This document shows, one piece after another, positions 8,332 to 17,159 of a stretch of DNA of 64,000 nt; the stretch's first letter is position 1; each line of letters starts with the position of its first letter. The position numbers and the translations under genes were made by a program. This DNA comes from Maribacter sp. 4G9. GTDB taxonomy: Bacteria > Bacteroidota > Bacteroidia > Flavobacteriales > Flavobacteriaceae. The stretch is from assembly GCF_002742265.1 (NCBI RefSeq), contig NZ_MDGL01000186.1:47422-111421 (forward strand), written 5' to 3'. The notes under the pieces are model-generated. The model searched no databases. It was given only the letters and a program-made list of their open reading frames with translations, and had not been told where the DNA came from.

Positions 8332-9759
8332 ATGCGAAAATCAATACCAATGCTCTTAGTTTTTTGTACCTCTGTACTTTCTATGAGCGCCCAAAACACC
8401 AAAAAGGATGTACTGCAATCCATAGATCAAAAAAGTGAATCCTACGGTGAGATCTCACAGGCAATTTGGAACCTGGCCGAGATGGGCTACCAAGAGGAAA
8501 AAAGCTCTGCCCTATTGCAAAAAACGTTGGAAGAGGCCGGTTTTACTATCAAAACGGGGGTGGCCGGAATACCAACAGCCTTTATTGCGGAGTATGGCAG
8601 CGGCAGTCCCATCGTTGCGATTATGGGCGAATATGACGCCTTACCCGGACTCTCGCAAGAGGCGGTTGCGGAGAAAAAATCGGCGGGTGGCGCTGCAGGA
8701 CATGCCTGTGGACACCATTTATTTGGAACGGCTTCCACCGCTGCCGCCATTGCCACCAAGGACTGGATGGTGGCCAACAATAAACAAGGTACTATTAGGT
8801 TTTATGGAACGCCGGCTGAAGAAGGAGGATCTGGTAAGGTATATATGGTAAGGGCGGGACTTTTTAATGATGTGGATATAGCATTGCACTGGCATCCGGG
8901 TGCCCAAAATGCGGCGAATGCGGGTGCGGCATTGGCCAATAAATCGGCCAAGTTTCGTTTCCACGGATTTTCGGCACATGCCGCTGCCGCTCCAGAACAG
9001 GGCCGTTCCGCCTTGGACGGTGTTGAGGCCATGAACATGATGGTCAATATGATGCGCGAGCATGTATTGTCGGATGCCCGAATTCATTACGTTATAACTT
9101 CCGGAGGAAAGGCACCTAACGTGGTACCCGATTTTGCAGAAGTTTACTATTATGCCCGTCATGCGAAAAGAGATGTGGTCATAGATATTTTTGATAGGAT
9201 CGTGAAAGCTGCCGAAGGCGCCGCGTTGGGAACTGGAACGACTATGGATTATGAGATGATAGGCGGCACCCATGAATTGTTGCCTAACCTTACCTTACAA
9301 AAAGTAATGTTTGACAATCTGACCGAGGTAGGCGGTTTTGACTATACCCTAGAAGAAAAAGCATTTGCAGACAAAATTGCGAAATCCTTGGGCAAGGATA
9401 ATGCCGATATCAGTGTCGCCAAAAACATACAACCCTATAAAACCGAAGCTAAACCAGGAGGTTCCACGGATGTTGGGGATGTAAGTTTTACGGTTCCCAC
9501 CGTAGGTATGAGTGCTGCCACTTGGGTGCCGGGAACTCCAGCACATAGTTGGCAGGCCGTAGCCGCCGGAGGCACTTCCATAGGTAAAAAGGGAATGATG
9601 GTCGCTGCCAAGACCTTGACCCTTACAGCCATCGATATTTTTTCCGACAAAAAACTGGTTGAGGCCGCCAAAACCGAATTCAGGGAAAAGCGGGGATCTG
9701 ATTTCAAATACATTCCGCTTTTGGGAGATCGGGAGCCTGCCTTGGATTATAGGAATTAA
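8332..9759 (+). CDS. Exported M20 family amidohydrolase (AbgB-like)
   Basis: This 475-residue zinc hydrolase has a signal peptide (MRKSIPMLLVFCTSVLSMSAQ), so it acts in the periplasm. The M20D metal ligands are visible in GHACGHHLFG, in the TPAEEGGSGK glutamates and in HWHPGAQN. The lid/dimerisation domain is in the middle (KFRFHGFSAHAAAAPEQGRSALDG). The closest described relatives are p-aminobenzoyl-glutamate hydrolase subunit B and other aminoacyl amidohydrolases. The true substrate is unknown. It stands alone and is followed by a strong terminator. Confidence 0.85.
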   Translation: MRKSIPMLLVFCTSVLSMSAQNTKKDVLQSIDQKSESYGEISQAIWNLAEMGYQEEKSSALLQKTLEEAGFTIKTGVAGIPTAFIAEYGSGSPIVAIMGEYDALPGLSQEAVAEKKSAGGAAGHACGHHLFGTASTAAAIATKDWMVANNKQGTIRFYGTPAEEGGSGKVYMVRAGLFNDVDIALHWHPGAQNAANAGAALANKSAKFRFHGFSAHAAAAPEQGRSALDGVEAMNMMVNMMREHVLSDARIHYVITSGGKAPNVVPDFAEVYYYARHAKRDVVIDIFDRIVKAAEGAALGTGTTMDYEMIGGTHELLPNLTLQKVMFDNLTEVGGFDYTLEEKAFADKIAKSLGKDNADISVAKNIQPYKTEAKPGGSTDVGDVSFTVPTVGMSAATWVPGTPAHSWQAVAAGGTSIGKKGMMVAAKTLTLTAIDIFSDKKLVEAAKTEFREKRGSDFKYIPLLGDREPALDYRN

Positions 9760-9776
9760 TATGCCCCTAATCATAG

Positions 9777-9811
9777 AAAGTGCACAGGTAATCTACTGTG
9801 CACTTTTTATT
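9777..9811 (+). terminator. Rho-independent terminator after the amidohydrolase
   Basis: An 11-bp perfect stem (AAAGTGCACAG with CTGTGCACTTT), an 8-base loop and a trailing TTTTTATTTATTT lie 17 bases after the stop codon. Confidence 0.9.
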
Positions 9812-9879
9812 TATTTGGGTATTCTTTGTAACATTTCCCAATTATCAACTACTAATACCACAACAACAACCAACCATTA

Positions 9880-10374
9880 GTGGATAAAGAACTGGAACAT
9901 AGTTTTGTGACAGAGCTGCAGGACAATCAAAATATTGTCCACAAAGTATGTACGTTGTATACAAATGACAAGGAATCTCACAATGACCTGTTTCAAGAAA
10001 TAACCATTCAATTATGGAAGGCATACCCCAAGTTTAGGGGAGAGGCCAAGTTCAGCACTTGGATGTACAGGGTAGCATTGAATACTGCGATTACCCTTTA
10101 TAGAAAATCCAAAAGAAGAATAGATACGCAGGATTATGAGTCGGTCATTTTTAAAATAAAGGCCGATGAATATGATGAAACGGAAGAGCAACAATTAAAA
10201 TTGATGTACAAGGCCGTACGGCAATTGGGCGATATTGACAAAGCGTTGGTATTTATGTATCTCGAAGACAAAAACTATACGGAAATCGCAGAAACATTGG
10301 GTATTACAGAGGTGAATGCCCGTGTAAAGATGAACCGTATCAAAACAAAATTAAGAACCATTTTGAACCCCTAG
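9880..10374 (+). CDS. RNA polymerase sigma factor, ECF/sigma-70 family
   Basis: The 164-residue protein carries sigma region 2 (DLFQEITIQLWKAYPKF, then the WMYRVALNTAI helix) and region 4 (YTEIAETLGITEVNARVKMNRI), joined by a short linker. It lacks region 1 and region 3, as in ECF factors. The start is a GTG, directly preceded in frame by a TAG, so no longer version exists. The next gene begins 3 bases after its stop codon and encodes a membrane protein that is the natural candidate for its regulator. Its regulon is unknown. Confidence 0.88.
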   Translation: MDKELEHSFVTELQDNQNIVHKVCTLYTNDKESHNDLFQEITIQLWKAYPKFRGEAKFSTWMYRVALNTAITLYRKSKRRIDTQDYESVIFKIKADEYDETEEQQLKLMYKAVRQLGDIDKALVFMYLEDKNYTEIAETLGITEVNARVKMNRIKTKLRTILNP

Positions 10375-10377
10375 GTT

Positions 10378-11028
10378 ATGACGGATGAGTTGGACTTATT
10401 AAAAAGGGATTGGCAGAAAAAGGAAGTAAACCTGCCCAAGCTTTCCTATTCAGACATTCATAAAATGATTTGGAAGAAATCTTCTTCTATCGTTAAATGG
10501 ATATTGATTATCAGTATTTTGGAATTTGCCCTGCCCCATTTGCTGTATCTTCTTCCATCTATGCAAGAAGGAATGGAAGTTTATAGGAAAATTGGTGTGT
10601 CCAAGTATTTATTTTGGGCATCCGTAATAACCTATGCGGTAATTTTTTATTTCATCTTCCAATTCTACCAGAGATTCAAGGAAATTTCAGTATTGGATAG
10701 CTCAAAAAATCTAATGCGTAAAATCATAAGAACAAGAAGAACGGTAAAACATTATGTGATTTTTTCCCTTTCGATGGTACTGGTAAACGTTTTAATCATG
10801 GTCGTTGGAATTGCCCTGAGTGATAGCGTTCTCAGTGCTTTTCCAGAATTAAAGGATAAGCTTGGACACATCTCTCCAGACAATTTAAAAGTCACCTTGA
10901 TGTTATCGGTTGGAATTTTTGGGATAGTATTGACCTTTTTTATGGGAGGTGTTTATTTTCTTCTTTACGGATTACTGCTAAGAAAACTGCACAAAAATTA
11001 TAGGGAGTTGAAGCAGTTGGAATTATAA
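10378..11028 (+). CDS. Membrane protein paired with the ECF sigma factor
   Basis: The 216-residue protein has a soluble N terminus of about 40 residues (DELDLLKRDWQKKE...LSYSDIHKMIWKKSS). Four predicted transmembrane segments follow, near residues 42-60, 78-98, 125-148 and 172-198, with a basic cytoplasmic loop and tail (RKLHKNYRELKQLEL). I recognise no ASD or FecR anti-sigma domain. Its 3-base spacing from the sigma gene and its membrane topology suggest it senses something at the membrane or holds the sigma factor there, which is inference. It ends one base before the convergent acyltransferase gene. Confidence 0.75.
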   Translation: MTDELDLLKRDWQKKEVNLPKLSYSDIHKMIWKKSSSIVKWILIISILEFALPHLLYLLPSMQEGMEVYRKIGVSKYLFWASVITYAVIFYFIFQFYQRFKEISVLDSSKNLMRKIIRTRRTVKHYVIFSLSMVLVNVLIMVVGIALSDSVLSAFPELKDKLGHISPDNLKVTLMLSVGIFGIVLTFFMGGVYFLLYGLLLRKLHKNYRELKQLEL

Positions 11029-11029
11029 G

Positions 11030-11836
11030 CTAACTACTTTTCCAACGTCTTTGTTGGTTCTCTTCCTCATAGGCCAGCAACTCCTCTTTGGAAATGACTT
11101 TTAAGAAGGAAGGGTGCTGTTCAATGGCATATTCCAATTTCTCTATGATGGATTCCGTCGACTCGTTTTCATAATCGATTTCCAACGGTTCTTTGATGAC
11201 CATGGATTGCAAAATCCCTTTCTTTTTGACCCGTAGCCCCTTTTTATCAAAGGAGCGTCTAAAACCATCGATAACTACGGGAACCACTATGGGCTTGTAT
11301 TTTTTTATGATATGGGCCGTACCTTTTCTAAGGGGTTTCCAAGCAGTGGTGGTTCCTTGGGGAAAGGTAATGACCCAACCGTCCTTAAGTGCAATACCAA
11401 TATTGGAAATATCGCTCATTTTTACCTGTCTGTTCACTTCTTTGCCCTCAGACCTCCAAGTTCTTTCTACGCTGATAGAACCAGCATAGGCCAAAATCTT
11501 CGTCAGTAGGCTTTTTTTCATGGTTTCCGCTGCGGCGATGTAATACATATTGAGCTTGGGCTGCCAAATATAGCCTACATTCTTTATCGAATCCTCCCTA
11601 CCGCTTAAGCTAGCGTTAAAAACATGGAACATGGCCACCACATCCGCAAAATAGGTCTGGTGGTTGCTTACAAAAAGGACATTGGTATCGGGCAGGTTAC
11701 GAATAATCTCCGATCCCTCTATCTCCAACTTATTAAATCGCTTATACCTTTGGTGGGACATGAGGCCTAATATCCGTATCAACCATTTTTTTAGATAAAG
11801 GTTATGCCCAAAAGGGTTTTTCTTAAACAATCCCAT
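11030..11836 (-). CDS. 1-acyl-sn-glycerol-3-phosphate acyltransferase family protein
   Basis: It belongs to the PlsC/LPLAT superfamily, which transfers acyl chains to lysophospholipids or related acceptors at the inner membrane. The catalytic HX4D motif is visible in VSNHQTYFADVV near residue 60. The acceptor-binding FPQGTTT motif follows near residue 157, with the VPVVIDGFRRSF region after it. The length of 268 residues is normal. The C terminus is charged (EENQQRRWKSS). It could acylate lysophosphatidic acid or an ornithine/amino lipid of the kind common in Bacteroidota, so I give no symbol. Confidence 0.85.
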   Translation of the reverse strand: MGLFKKNPFGHNLYLKKWLIRILGLMSHQRYKRFNKLEIEGSEIIRNLPDTNVLFVSNHQTYFADVVAMFHVFNASLSGREDSIKNVGYIWQPKLNMYYIAAAETMKKSLLTKILAYAGSISVERTWRSEGKEVNRQVKMSDISNIGIALKDGWVITFPQGTTTAWKPLRKGTAHIIKKYKPIVVPVVIDGFRRSFDKKGLRVKKKGILQSMVIKEPLEIDYENESTESIIEKLEYAIEQHPSFLKVISKEELLAYEEENQQRRWKSS

Positions 11837-11860
11837 AGTCGCTAAAATACTAAATACTAC

Positions 11861-12502
11861 TTATAACACTTGCTTTAATAAATCTTTAATCTCGCTCAAC
11901 ATCATGGCAGTGGCGCCCCAAATAATATAATCGTTTAATTTAAAGGCCGGTACGTCAATTTCCTTGGCGTACGAGGTACTCATTTTTTTTGTGGTCAGGT
12001 TGATATCCCCTAAAAAATCCGTCAAGGAAATCTCCAATAGGGAGGCTACTTCAGATTCCTGAATCTTGAACGGTTTTGGTTTTTTATACAGACCGATAAA
12101 AGGTTGGACCTCAAAATTACTTGGAGGAATATACACTTCTGAAATAGTCCGAACAATTTCCACATCCTTGGGATTCACCCCAACCTCCTCATAAGTTTCC
12201 CTTAGAGCGGTAATTCTTAGGTTCCCATCTTCCTTTTCCGCCTTACCCCCTGGGAATGCCACCTGATTGGAATGTACCCCTTCATATGTTTTCCTTAAAA
12301 TACACAAAAGTTGTGTCCTATTTTCATTTCCTGGATAAAATAGGGCCATCACCGCCGCCTTGCGAGGATTGTCCCTAACCATCCTACCTTCCATTAACTC
12401 CCTTATCCTAAACTCTGGGGCCATTTTGTAATGCGAAATTTCGCCTGGAAGTGGTAAATCCTTTATTTTTGAAATCCGTTGCTCAAAAAAGTTGAAATCC
12501 AT
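11861..12502 (-). CDS. NUDIX hydrolase, CoA pyrophosphatase type
   Basis: The 213-residue protein contains the Nudix box GGKAEKEDGNLRITALRE with TYEEVGV directly after it, giving the GX5EX7REUXEEXGU pattern. The preceding VHSNQVAFPGG is typical of the CoA diphosphatase group that cleaves CoA to phosphopantetheine and 3',5'-ADP. It lies 24 bases upstream (in transcription order) of the acyltransferase gene and is likely co-transcribed with it. Its ATG (12500-12502) shares the bases CATG with the ATG of the divergent cyclophilin gene. Confidence 0.88.
   Translation of the reverse strand: MDFNFFEQRISKIKDLPLPGEISHYKMAPEFRIRELMEGRMVRDNPRKAAVMALFYPGNENRTQLLCILRKTYEGVHSNQVAFPGGKAEKEDGNLRITALRETYEEVGVNPKDVEIVRTISEVYIPPSNFEVQPFIGLYKKPKPFKIQESEVASLLEISLTDFLGDINLTTKKMSTSYAKEIDVPAFKLNDYIIWGATAMMLSEIKDLLKQVL
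12464..12471 (+). promoter_or_regulatory. -7 box of the cyclophilin gene inside the NUDIX gene
   Basis: TATTTTTG matches TAnnTTTG exactly and lies 29 bases before the ATG at 12501, a normal leader length. It falls within the first codons of the NUDIX gene on the other strand. A clear -33 element is not evident. Confidence 0.4.
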
Positions 12503-13217
12503 GCGTATAAAGACTTTCTACTATTTTTTCATATTCCTTACGGTACCATTCATCAGTTGTAAAGATAAGCCTCAAAAATCTGAAACCCCATTGAAAACCG
12601 AAATAAAAGAAGTGGATTCTTCTGCCCAGGCGACCCAAGAAACCAAGGAGGTGGAAGAAGATACCTTTGAACTCACGGAAGAGAACGCCATCGATTTTTT
12701 CTTCAATTACCAAAAAGACCTCAAGGTCAACAAGGTAAAAATGACCACGAATTTTGGAAGCTTTGTCATACAGCTCTATGACGATGTTCCCTATCACAAG
12801 GCCAATTTTATCTATTTAACGAGAAAAGGATATTTTGACTACACCCAATTCCACCGTGTCGTAAAGGATTTTATCATACAAGGGGGCAGTTCGGACGATC
12901 AAAAAACGGCCGACAAGCGATGGGACATTGGTAGATACCTGCTTCCACCGGATACAAAAAAAGGATACAGCCACCACAGGGGAACCGTGTCCATGCCCAG
13001 TAGTGAAATGGACAATCCGCACAAACTGGCCTCCCCTTATGAATTCTTTATTGTGGTCACCGATCCGGGTTCCTATCATTTGGATGGGGATTTTACGCCT
13101 TTTGGGAAGGTAATCGAAGGGATGGACGTTGTGGATAAGATTAATTCCCAACCCGTTGGCAAGGGAGACTGGCCCCAACAGAACATCTATATTACCAAGG
13201 CAGAGGTTATGGAGTAA
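12501..13217 (+). CDS. Lipoprotein peptidyl-prolyl cis-trans isomerase (cyclophilin)
   Basis: It catalyses proline isomerisation during folding of exported proteins. From the ATG at 12501 it has 238 residues. A lipoprotein signal ends at C20 (VPFISCKDKP), so it is anchored in the envelope. An acidic, disordered linker (about 22-70) leads to a cyclophilin domain: VKMTTNFGSFVIQLYDD, the catalytic arginine in FHRVVKDFIIQGG, and GDFTPFGKVIEGMDVVDKI. A TTG three codons earlier is possible but would spoil nothing; the ATG is preferred. It overlaps the divergent NUDIX gene only in the start codons. Confidence 0.9.
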   Translation: MRIKTFYYFFIFLTVPFISCKDKPQKSETPLKTEIKEVDSSAQATQETKEVEEDTFELTEENAIDFFFNYQKDLKVNKVKMTTNFGSFVIQLYDDVPYHKANFIYLTRKGYFDYTQFHRVVKDFIIQGGSSDDQKTADKRWDIGRYLLPPDTKKGYSHHRGTVSMPSSEMDNPHKLASPYEFFIVVTDPGSYHLDGDFTPFGKVIEGMDVVDKINSQPVGKGDWPQQNIYITKAEVME

Positions 13218-13221
13218 CGCA

Positions 13222-13827
13222 TCATTTGGCGTAAATACTGGGCAGGGCTATCTTAAATTTCACTGCCAAGAGCCGCAAAACTATGATACAGATAATTCCC
13301 GTGATGTTCGCAACGTCTGGATTTACGGGGAATCGGAGCATCAAAAAATAGATACCGCCACCCAGGATACATACCGTCGCATAAATTTCTCGTCTAAAGA
13401 TTACGGGGATTTCATTGCAAAGTATATCCCTAATTACCCCTCCAAAACAGGCGGTCATCGTACCCAAGGCAATACACATAATGGGCAATAAACCCGCATC
13501 CAGCCCTTTTTGTATCCCGATCATCGTATAAAGACCAATGTCGATGGTATCAAAAAGAAACAGGGATTTTCTAAAATACTTTAACCGTCCGGCAAAAAGA
13601 ATGGAAAAAATGACGGTTACGATAATAATGATAGTATAGTTTGGCTGGGTCATCCAGCCAACAGGCGTGTTGCCGATCAATACATCCCGCAGGGTACCTC
13701 CACCAACTGCGGTCACAAAGGCAATTATGAAAACCCCAAAGACATCCAAGCGCTTGTCCATGGCCACCAGTACGCCCGATATGGCAAAGGCGATGGTTCC
13801 TAAAACGTCGATAAGGGAGTAGAGCAT
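13222..13827 (-). CDS. TRIC/UPF0126 family cation channel-like membrane protein
   Basis: The 201-residue inner-membrane protein has two homologous halves with the glycine-rich family motifs VGGGTLRDVLIG (about residues 41-52) and CFGGVIRDILCNEIP (about residues 127-141), and six to seven membrane helices. Bacterial homologues of trimeric intracellular cation channels conduct K+ or Na+; related YicG-type proteins have been linked to glycine transport. The transported species here is not determined by sequence. The RDD gene ends 4 bases before it in the same direction, so the two are likely one transcript. Confidence 0.85.
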   Translation of the reverse strand: MLYSLIDVLGTIAFAISGVLVAMDKRLDVFGVFIIAFVTAVGGGTLRDVLIGNTPVGWMTQPNYTIIIIVTVIFSILFAGRLKYFRKSLFLFDTIDIGLYTMIGIQKGLDAGLLPIMCIALGTMTACFGGVIRDILCNEIPVIFRREIYATVCILGGGIYFLMLRFPVNPDVANITGIICIIVLRLLAVKFKIALPSIYAK

Positions 13828-13830
13828 ATA

Positions 13831-14547
13831 CTAAAGTTGCCGCGTATAATAACTGTAATCCTTGATAACGATATCCACAAATTCTATGGGTTGCAGGTCG
13901 CTAGAGATTTCGGTTACTTTTTTTATGCGGTTGTTCAACGACAAAATTACACGATGGTTTCCATTTCTTCGGGCGTTATCGTACAAGTTTTTGATGGTCT
14001 GCATCTCATTGTCCTTAAAAACCGTAACCTGTGGAAATTTTGGTGTGTAATCCGAAGGTAGTTCACGAAGTAGCGTATCCCTCAAAAAAACCTTTCTTTT
14101 CTCGCTGATGACCGTAGTACCGGCAGCTATGTCGCCCACCCGTTGTCCTTTGCCCCGTATTAATATCGTAAAAACGGCTATGCCCCCTGATGTTAGGGTG
14201 ATGTCCAACATCCGTAGGATCCATCGGATAAAATAACTGGAAAACCCCGGTTTTGTCCCATCCAACTTAACCACCCTTATGCCCAAAAAATTCTTTCCTA
14301 TGGTCTTCCCGTCCATAAAGGTCTCCAGCAAAAAATAGTATAAGAAGGCAGGCAGGCTTAACAGCAAATAAATGGCCCAGGAATCACCTGGCTCCACATC
14401 CAGGGCCAACAGCAGCCAAAACATGAGAACGTAGTAAATAACAATGATGAGGGTGTCTATGATGTAGGCCAGGATACGGTCCCCAAGATGGGCCGTATTC
14501 TGGGCAATGCTTATATTTTGAGCTGTTTCTATTTGAAATTGTTCCAT
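13831..14547 (-). CDS. RDD family membrane protein
   Basis: From the ATG at 14547 the protein has 238 residues. The RDD domain has its N-terminal LGDRILAYIIDTLIIVIYYVL with the R..D pattern, then KNFLGIRVVKLDG and RQWILR-like FIRWILRML, and the INGQRVGD-like GKGQRVGDIAAGTTVI. Four membrane segments precede a soluble C-terminal part of about 80 residues. The exact function of RDD proteins is not settled; some act in Na+ or compatible-solute transport. It is divergent from the SpoIIM/MoxR operon, a pairing that suggests a common role. The longer in-frame start at 14607 would overlap the divergent gene. Confidence 0.85.
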   Translation of the reverse strand: MEQFQIETAQNISIAQNTAHLGDRILAYIIDTLIIVIYYVLMFWLLLALDVEPGDSWAIYLLLSLPAFLYYFLLETFMDGKTIGKNFLGIRVVKLDGTKPGFSSYFIRWILRMLDITLTSGGIAVFTILIRGKGQRVGDIAAGTTVISEKRKVFLRDTLLRELPSDYTPKFPQVTVFKDNEMQTIKNLYDNARRNGNHRVILSLNNRIKKVTEISSDLQPIEFVDIVIKDYSYYTRQL

Positions 14548-14580
14548 TCTTTTGTTTCTTTGGTATAAACCAAGTAGCCA

Positions 14581-15558
14581 ATGCGCGAAGCCGCCTTTGT
14601 AAAGCAAAATAAGGACAAATGGTCAACTTTTGAAAGCGCCTTGGCTAACAAAACGAATCTGGACCCAAATGTATTGTCCGATTTATACATAGAGGTTACG
14701 GACCATCTAAGCTACGCCAAAACCTTCTACCCCAAAAGCAATACGGAGCTCTATCTCAATTCCCTCGCTTCCCAGGCACATCAAAAAATATACAAGACGA
14801 AAAGGGAGCCCAAAAGCCGCATCATTAGCTTTTGGAAAACCGAGTTTCCCTTGATGTTCAAGCATCATCACCGTGAGCTGCTCATCGCTTTATTGGTGTT
14901 TCTTTTTTTCTCCTTAGTAGGAGCCTATTCAGCAGCGAACGAAGGTGATTTTGTGCGGTCGATACTAGGTGACGCCTATGTGAACATGACCTTAGAAAAC
15001 ATTGAAAAGGGCGACCCCATGGCCGTTTACAAGCAAATGGGGGAATTTAACATGTTCTTGGGCATTACCATAAACAATATCAGGGTGGCCCTGATGGCCT
15101 TCGTATATGGAATTATGCTGGGCGTGGGTACTCTTGTAGTAATGTTACAGAACGGGATCATGCTTGGAAGTTTTCAATATTTCTTCTATGAAAAAGGGCT
15201 GCTCTGGGAATCTGTCCGTACCATTTGGATACACGGAACCATTGAAATATCCGTCATAATAATTGCCGGTTGCGCCGGGCTCGTCTTGGCCAATGGCATG
15301 TTGTTTCCCGGGACCTTTACCCGTTTGGAATCCTTTAAAAGAGGTGTTAAAAATGGACTTAAAATCATGGTAAGTACCATACCTTTCTTTGTGGTTGCGG
15401 GATTCTTGGAAGGCTTCGTCACCAGGCACACGGAAATGCCGGATTGGCTTGCCATTTTGATTATTTTGGCATCACTCGTACTAATACTCTTTTACTACGT
15501 TATATATCCATACCAACTCCATAAAAGACATAGATTAAATGAAGCCAAATTTCATTGA
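14581..15558 (+). CDS. SpoIIM-like (DUF95) membrane protein
   Basis: The 325-residue protein has a soluble N terminus of about 90 residues (MREAAFVKQNKDKWSTFESAL..) and about six membrane segments. It shows the stage II sporulation protein M features NNIRVALMAFVYGIMLGVGTL, GILLGSF-like NGIMLGSFQYF, and WIHGTIEISVIIIAG. In sporulating Firmicutes SpoIIM acts in septal peptidoglycan hydrolysis; this organism shows no sign of sporulation, so here it is a family name only. It starts the operon and overlaps the next gene by 20 bases. Confidence 0.85.
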   Translation: MREAAFVKQNKDKWSTFESALANKTNLDPNVLSDLYIEVTDHLSYAKTFYPKSNTELYLNSLASQAHQKIYKTKREPKSRIISFWKTEFPLMFKHHHRELLIALLVFLFFSLVGAYSAANEGDFVRSILGDAYVNMTLENIEKGDPMAVYKQMGEFNMFLGITINNIRVALMAFVYGIMLGVGTLVVMLQNGIMLGSFQYFFYEKGLLWESVRTIWIHGTIEISVIIIAGCAGLVLANGMLFPGTFTRLESFKRGVKNGLKIMVSTIPFFVVAGFLEGFVTRHTEMPDWLAILIILASLVLILFYYVIYPYQLHKRHRLNEAKFH

Positions 15559-16420
15559 GTTCAAAAAACAACGTGACCTTGGGGAAATTATATCGGACAC
15601 GTTTGCCTTTCTTAGGGCCGAGTTCAAACCCTTTTTTAGTACTTTTTTCAAAATCGTAGGCCCCTTTCTTGCCGTGATGATCGTAGCCCTTGTGGCCTAC
15701 CTCTATTTTATTGGAAATAGTTTCAACTTTTTAATTCAGACAGACAATGAGGCGGCCGGCTTTGCGACCATTTTCGTTGTCGTTATCGCATATTTAGCAT
15801 CGGTAATAACGGTCTATACCATGTCCCAATCCACCGTATTGCACTATATAAAATCCTATACTCAGGGTCAGGGCACTACGGATTTTAATACCATACGAAA
15901 AGAGGTTTATGGAAGCTTTGGGAGCTTTATAGGACTCGGTATCATGGTAGGGCTCTCAGTAATGATAGGCCTTATGGTCTGTATACTGCCTGGCGTATAT
16001 CTTTATGTTCCTTTGGCATTATCCTTTAGTATTATGGTGTTTGATAAAATGGGCGCATCGGACTCCTACAGCTATTCCTTTAAGTTGGTAAAGGATGAAT
16101 GGTGGATATCCTTCGCGACCATCTTCGTCATAGGGATTATACTTTATATAGCCGCCTTGGCTTTTTCATTGCCTACCGTAATATACCAATGGGCAAAAAT
16201 GGGCATCCTTTCTGGGGAGGTAGATGCGGAAAATGTATTTGAAATCACCACGGATCCCGTGTACATCCTATTCAATATCATTGGAACCGTTGCCCAGTTT
16301 TTGCTGAACCTTATTAGCATTATTTCTCTGGCCCTTATTTATTTCAACCTGAACGAAAAAAAGAATTTCACCGGTACTTTTGAACAAATAGAAAATCTGG
16401 GGAAATCAGTCGAAGAATAA
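15539..16420 (+). CDS. Multi-pass membrane protein of the MoxR operon
   Basis: The 293-residue protein has a cytoplasmic N terminus (FIEFKKQRDLGEIISDTFAFL) and about six membrane helices, ending in FNLNEKKNFTGTFEQIENLG. I do not recognise a named domain with certainty; the opening resembles proteins annotated as DUF4013 or glycerophosphodiester-phosphodiesterase membrane domains. It overlaps the SpoIIM-like gene by 20 bases and is followed after one base by the DUF4129 gene, so translational coupling is likely. It is probably a structural part of the membrane complex served by MoxR. Confidence 0.75.
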   Translation: MKPNFIEFKKQRDLGEIISDTFAFLRAEFKPFFSTFFKIVGPFLAVMIVALVAYLYFIGNSFNFLIQTDNEAAGFATIFVVVIAYLASVITVYTMSQSTVLHYIKSYTQGQGTTDFNTIRKEVYGSFGSFIGLGIMVGLSVMIGLMVCILPGVYLYVPLALSFSIMVFDKMGASDSYSYSFKLVKDEWWISFATIFVIGIILYIAALAFSLPTVIYQWAKMGILSGEVDAENVFEITTDPVYILFNIIGTVAQFLLNLISIISLALIYFNLNEKKNFTGTFEQIENLGKSVEE

Positions 16421-16421
16421 T

Positions 16422-17159
16422 ATGCCAAAATGGGTCCTATTGGTGTTATCTGTATTCCTGTCCAATTTCATGTTGGCCCAACAGGATTCGTTGGCCGTAA
16501 AATATGACACTACGGAAATAACGCCTGTATCCATTAGCGATTCCGACTTGGAATCCTTTCGGAACGACCCTAAGTTCGACTATGAAATCGTGGAGAAAAA
16601 TGCGCCGGATTGGTGGATTTCCTTCAAGAATTGGCTTGGGGGCATTTTTATGAAAATTTTCGAGTGGATTTTCGGCATCGAAAAGGCTACAGGGGCCTTC
16701 AATTCCTTTCTTCAGGTTTTACCGTATTTTTTATTGGGAATCCTGATATTTATCTTAATCAAGTTCTTTCTGAACGTGCACGCACGTTCCTTGATGAATA
16801 CAAAAAACAATAAGTCTTTGGTGCATCTGTCCGAAGAGGAGCATATTATGAAGAATGAAAATATTGAGTCTTTGATAGAGGAAGCCCTGGCCGGGAAGAA
16901 TTACAGGTTGGCAATCCGCTATTATTATCTTTTGATTTTGCGCTTGATGACCGATAAGGAAATCATACAGTGGGAACTACAGAAAACGAACGAAGACTAC
17001 CTTTCAGAAATTATGGTGCCCCATTTAAAGGAAACTTTCAAAACCACCACCTTATTTTACAATTACATCTGGTACGGTGATTTTCCTATGGACGAACCCA
17101 AATACCAAAGCGTGGCCAACTCCTTCATTATGTTTAAAAAACAAGTGGCCGGTGCGTAA
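16422..17159 (+). CDS. DUF4129 domain protein
   Basis: The 245-residue protein has a signal peptide (MPKWVLLVLSVFLSNFMLAQ), a periplasmic region of about 80 residues, and one membrane helix near residues 96-116 (LPYFLLGILIFILIKFFL). The cytoplasmic DUF4129 domain follows, in the form AIRYYYLLILRLMTDKEIIQWELQKTNEDYL near residues 163-193. In other bacteria this domain occurs in transglutaminase/MoxR gene neighbourhoods. It overlaps the following gene by 8 bases if that gene starts at the GTG at 17152. Confidence 0.85.
   Translation: MPKWVLLVLSVFLSNFMLAQQDSLAVKYDTTEITPVSISDSDLESFRNDPKFDYEIVEKNAPDWWISFKNWLGGIFMKIFEWIFGIEKATGAFNSFLQVLPYFLLGILIFILIKFFLNVHARSLMNTKNNKSLVHLSEEEHIMKNENIESLIEEALAGKNYRLAIRYYYLLILRLMTDKEIIQWELQKTNEDYLSEIMVPHLKETFKTTTLFYNYIWYGDFPMDEPKYQSVANSFIMFKKQVAGA

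Noticed and set aside
8719..9273. 184-codon minus-strand ORF inside the amidohydrolase gene
   Set aside because: It is wholly antisense to a well-supported M20 gene with complete motifs and has an uneven, cysteine- and serine-rich composition.
14384..14626. 80-codon minus-strand ORF overlapping the RDD start
   Set aside because: It is another frame of the RDD gene and the start of the divergent gene; RDD motifs support the other frame.
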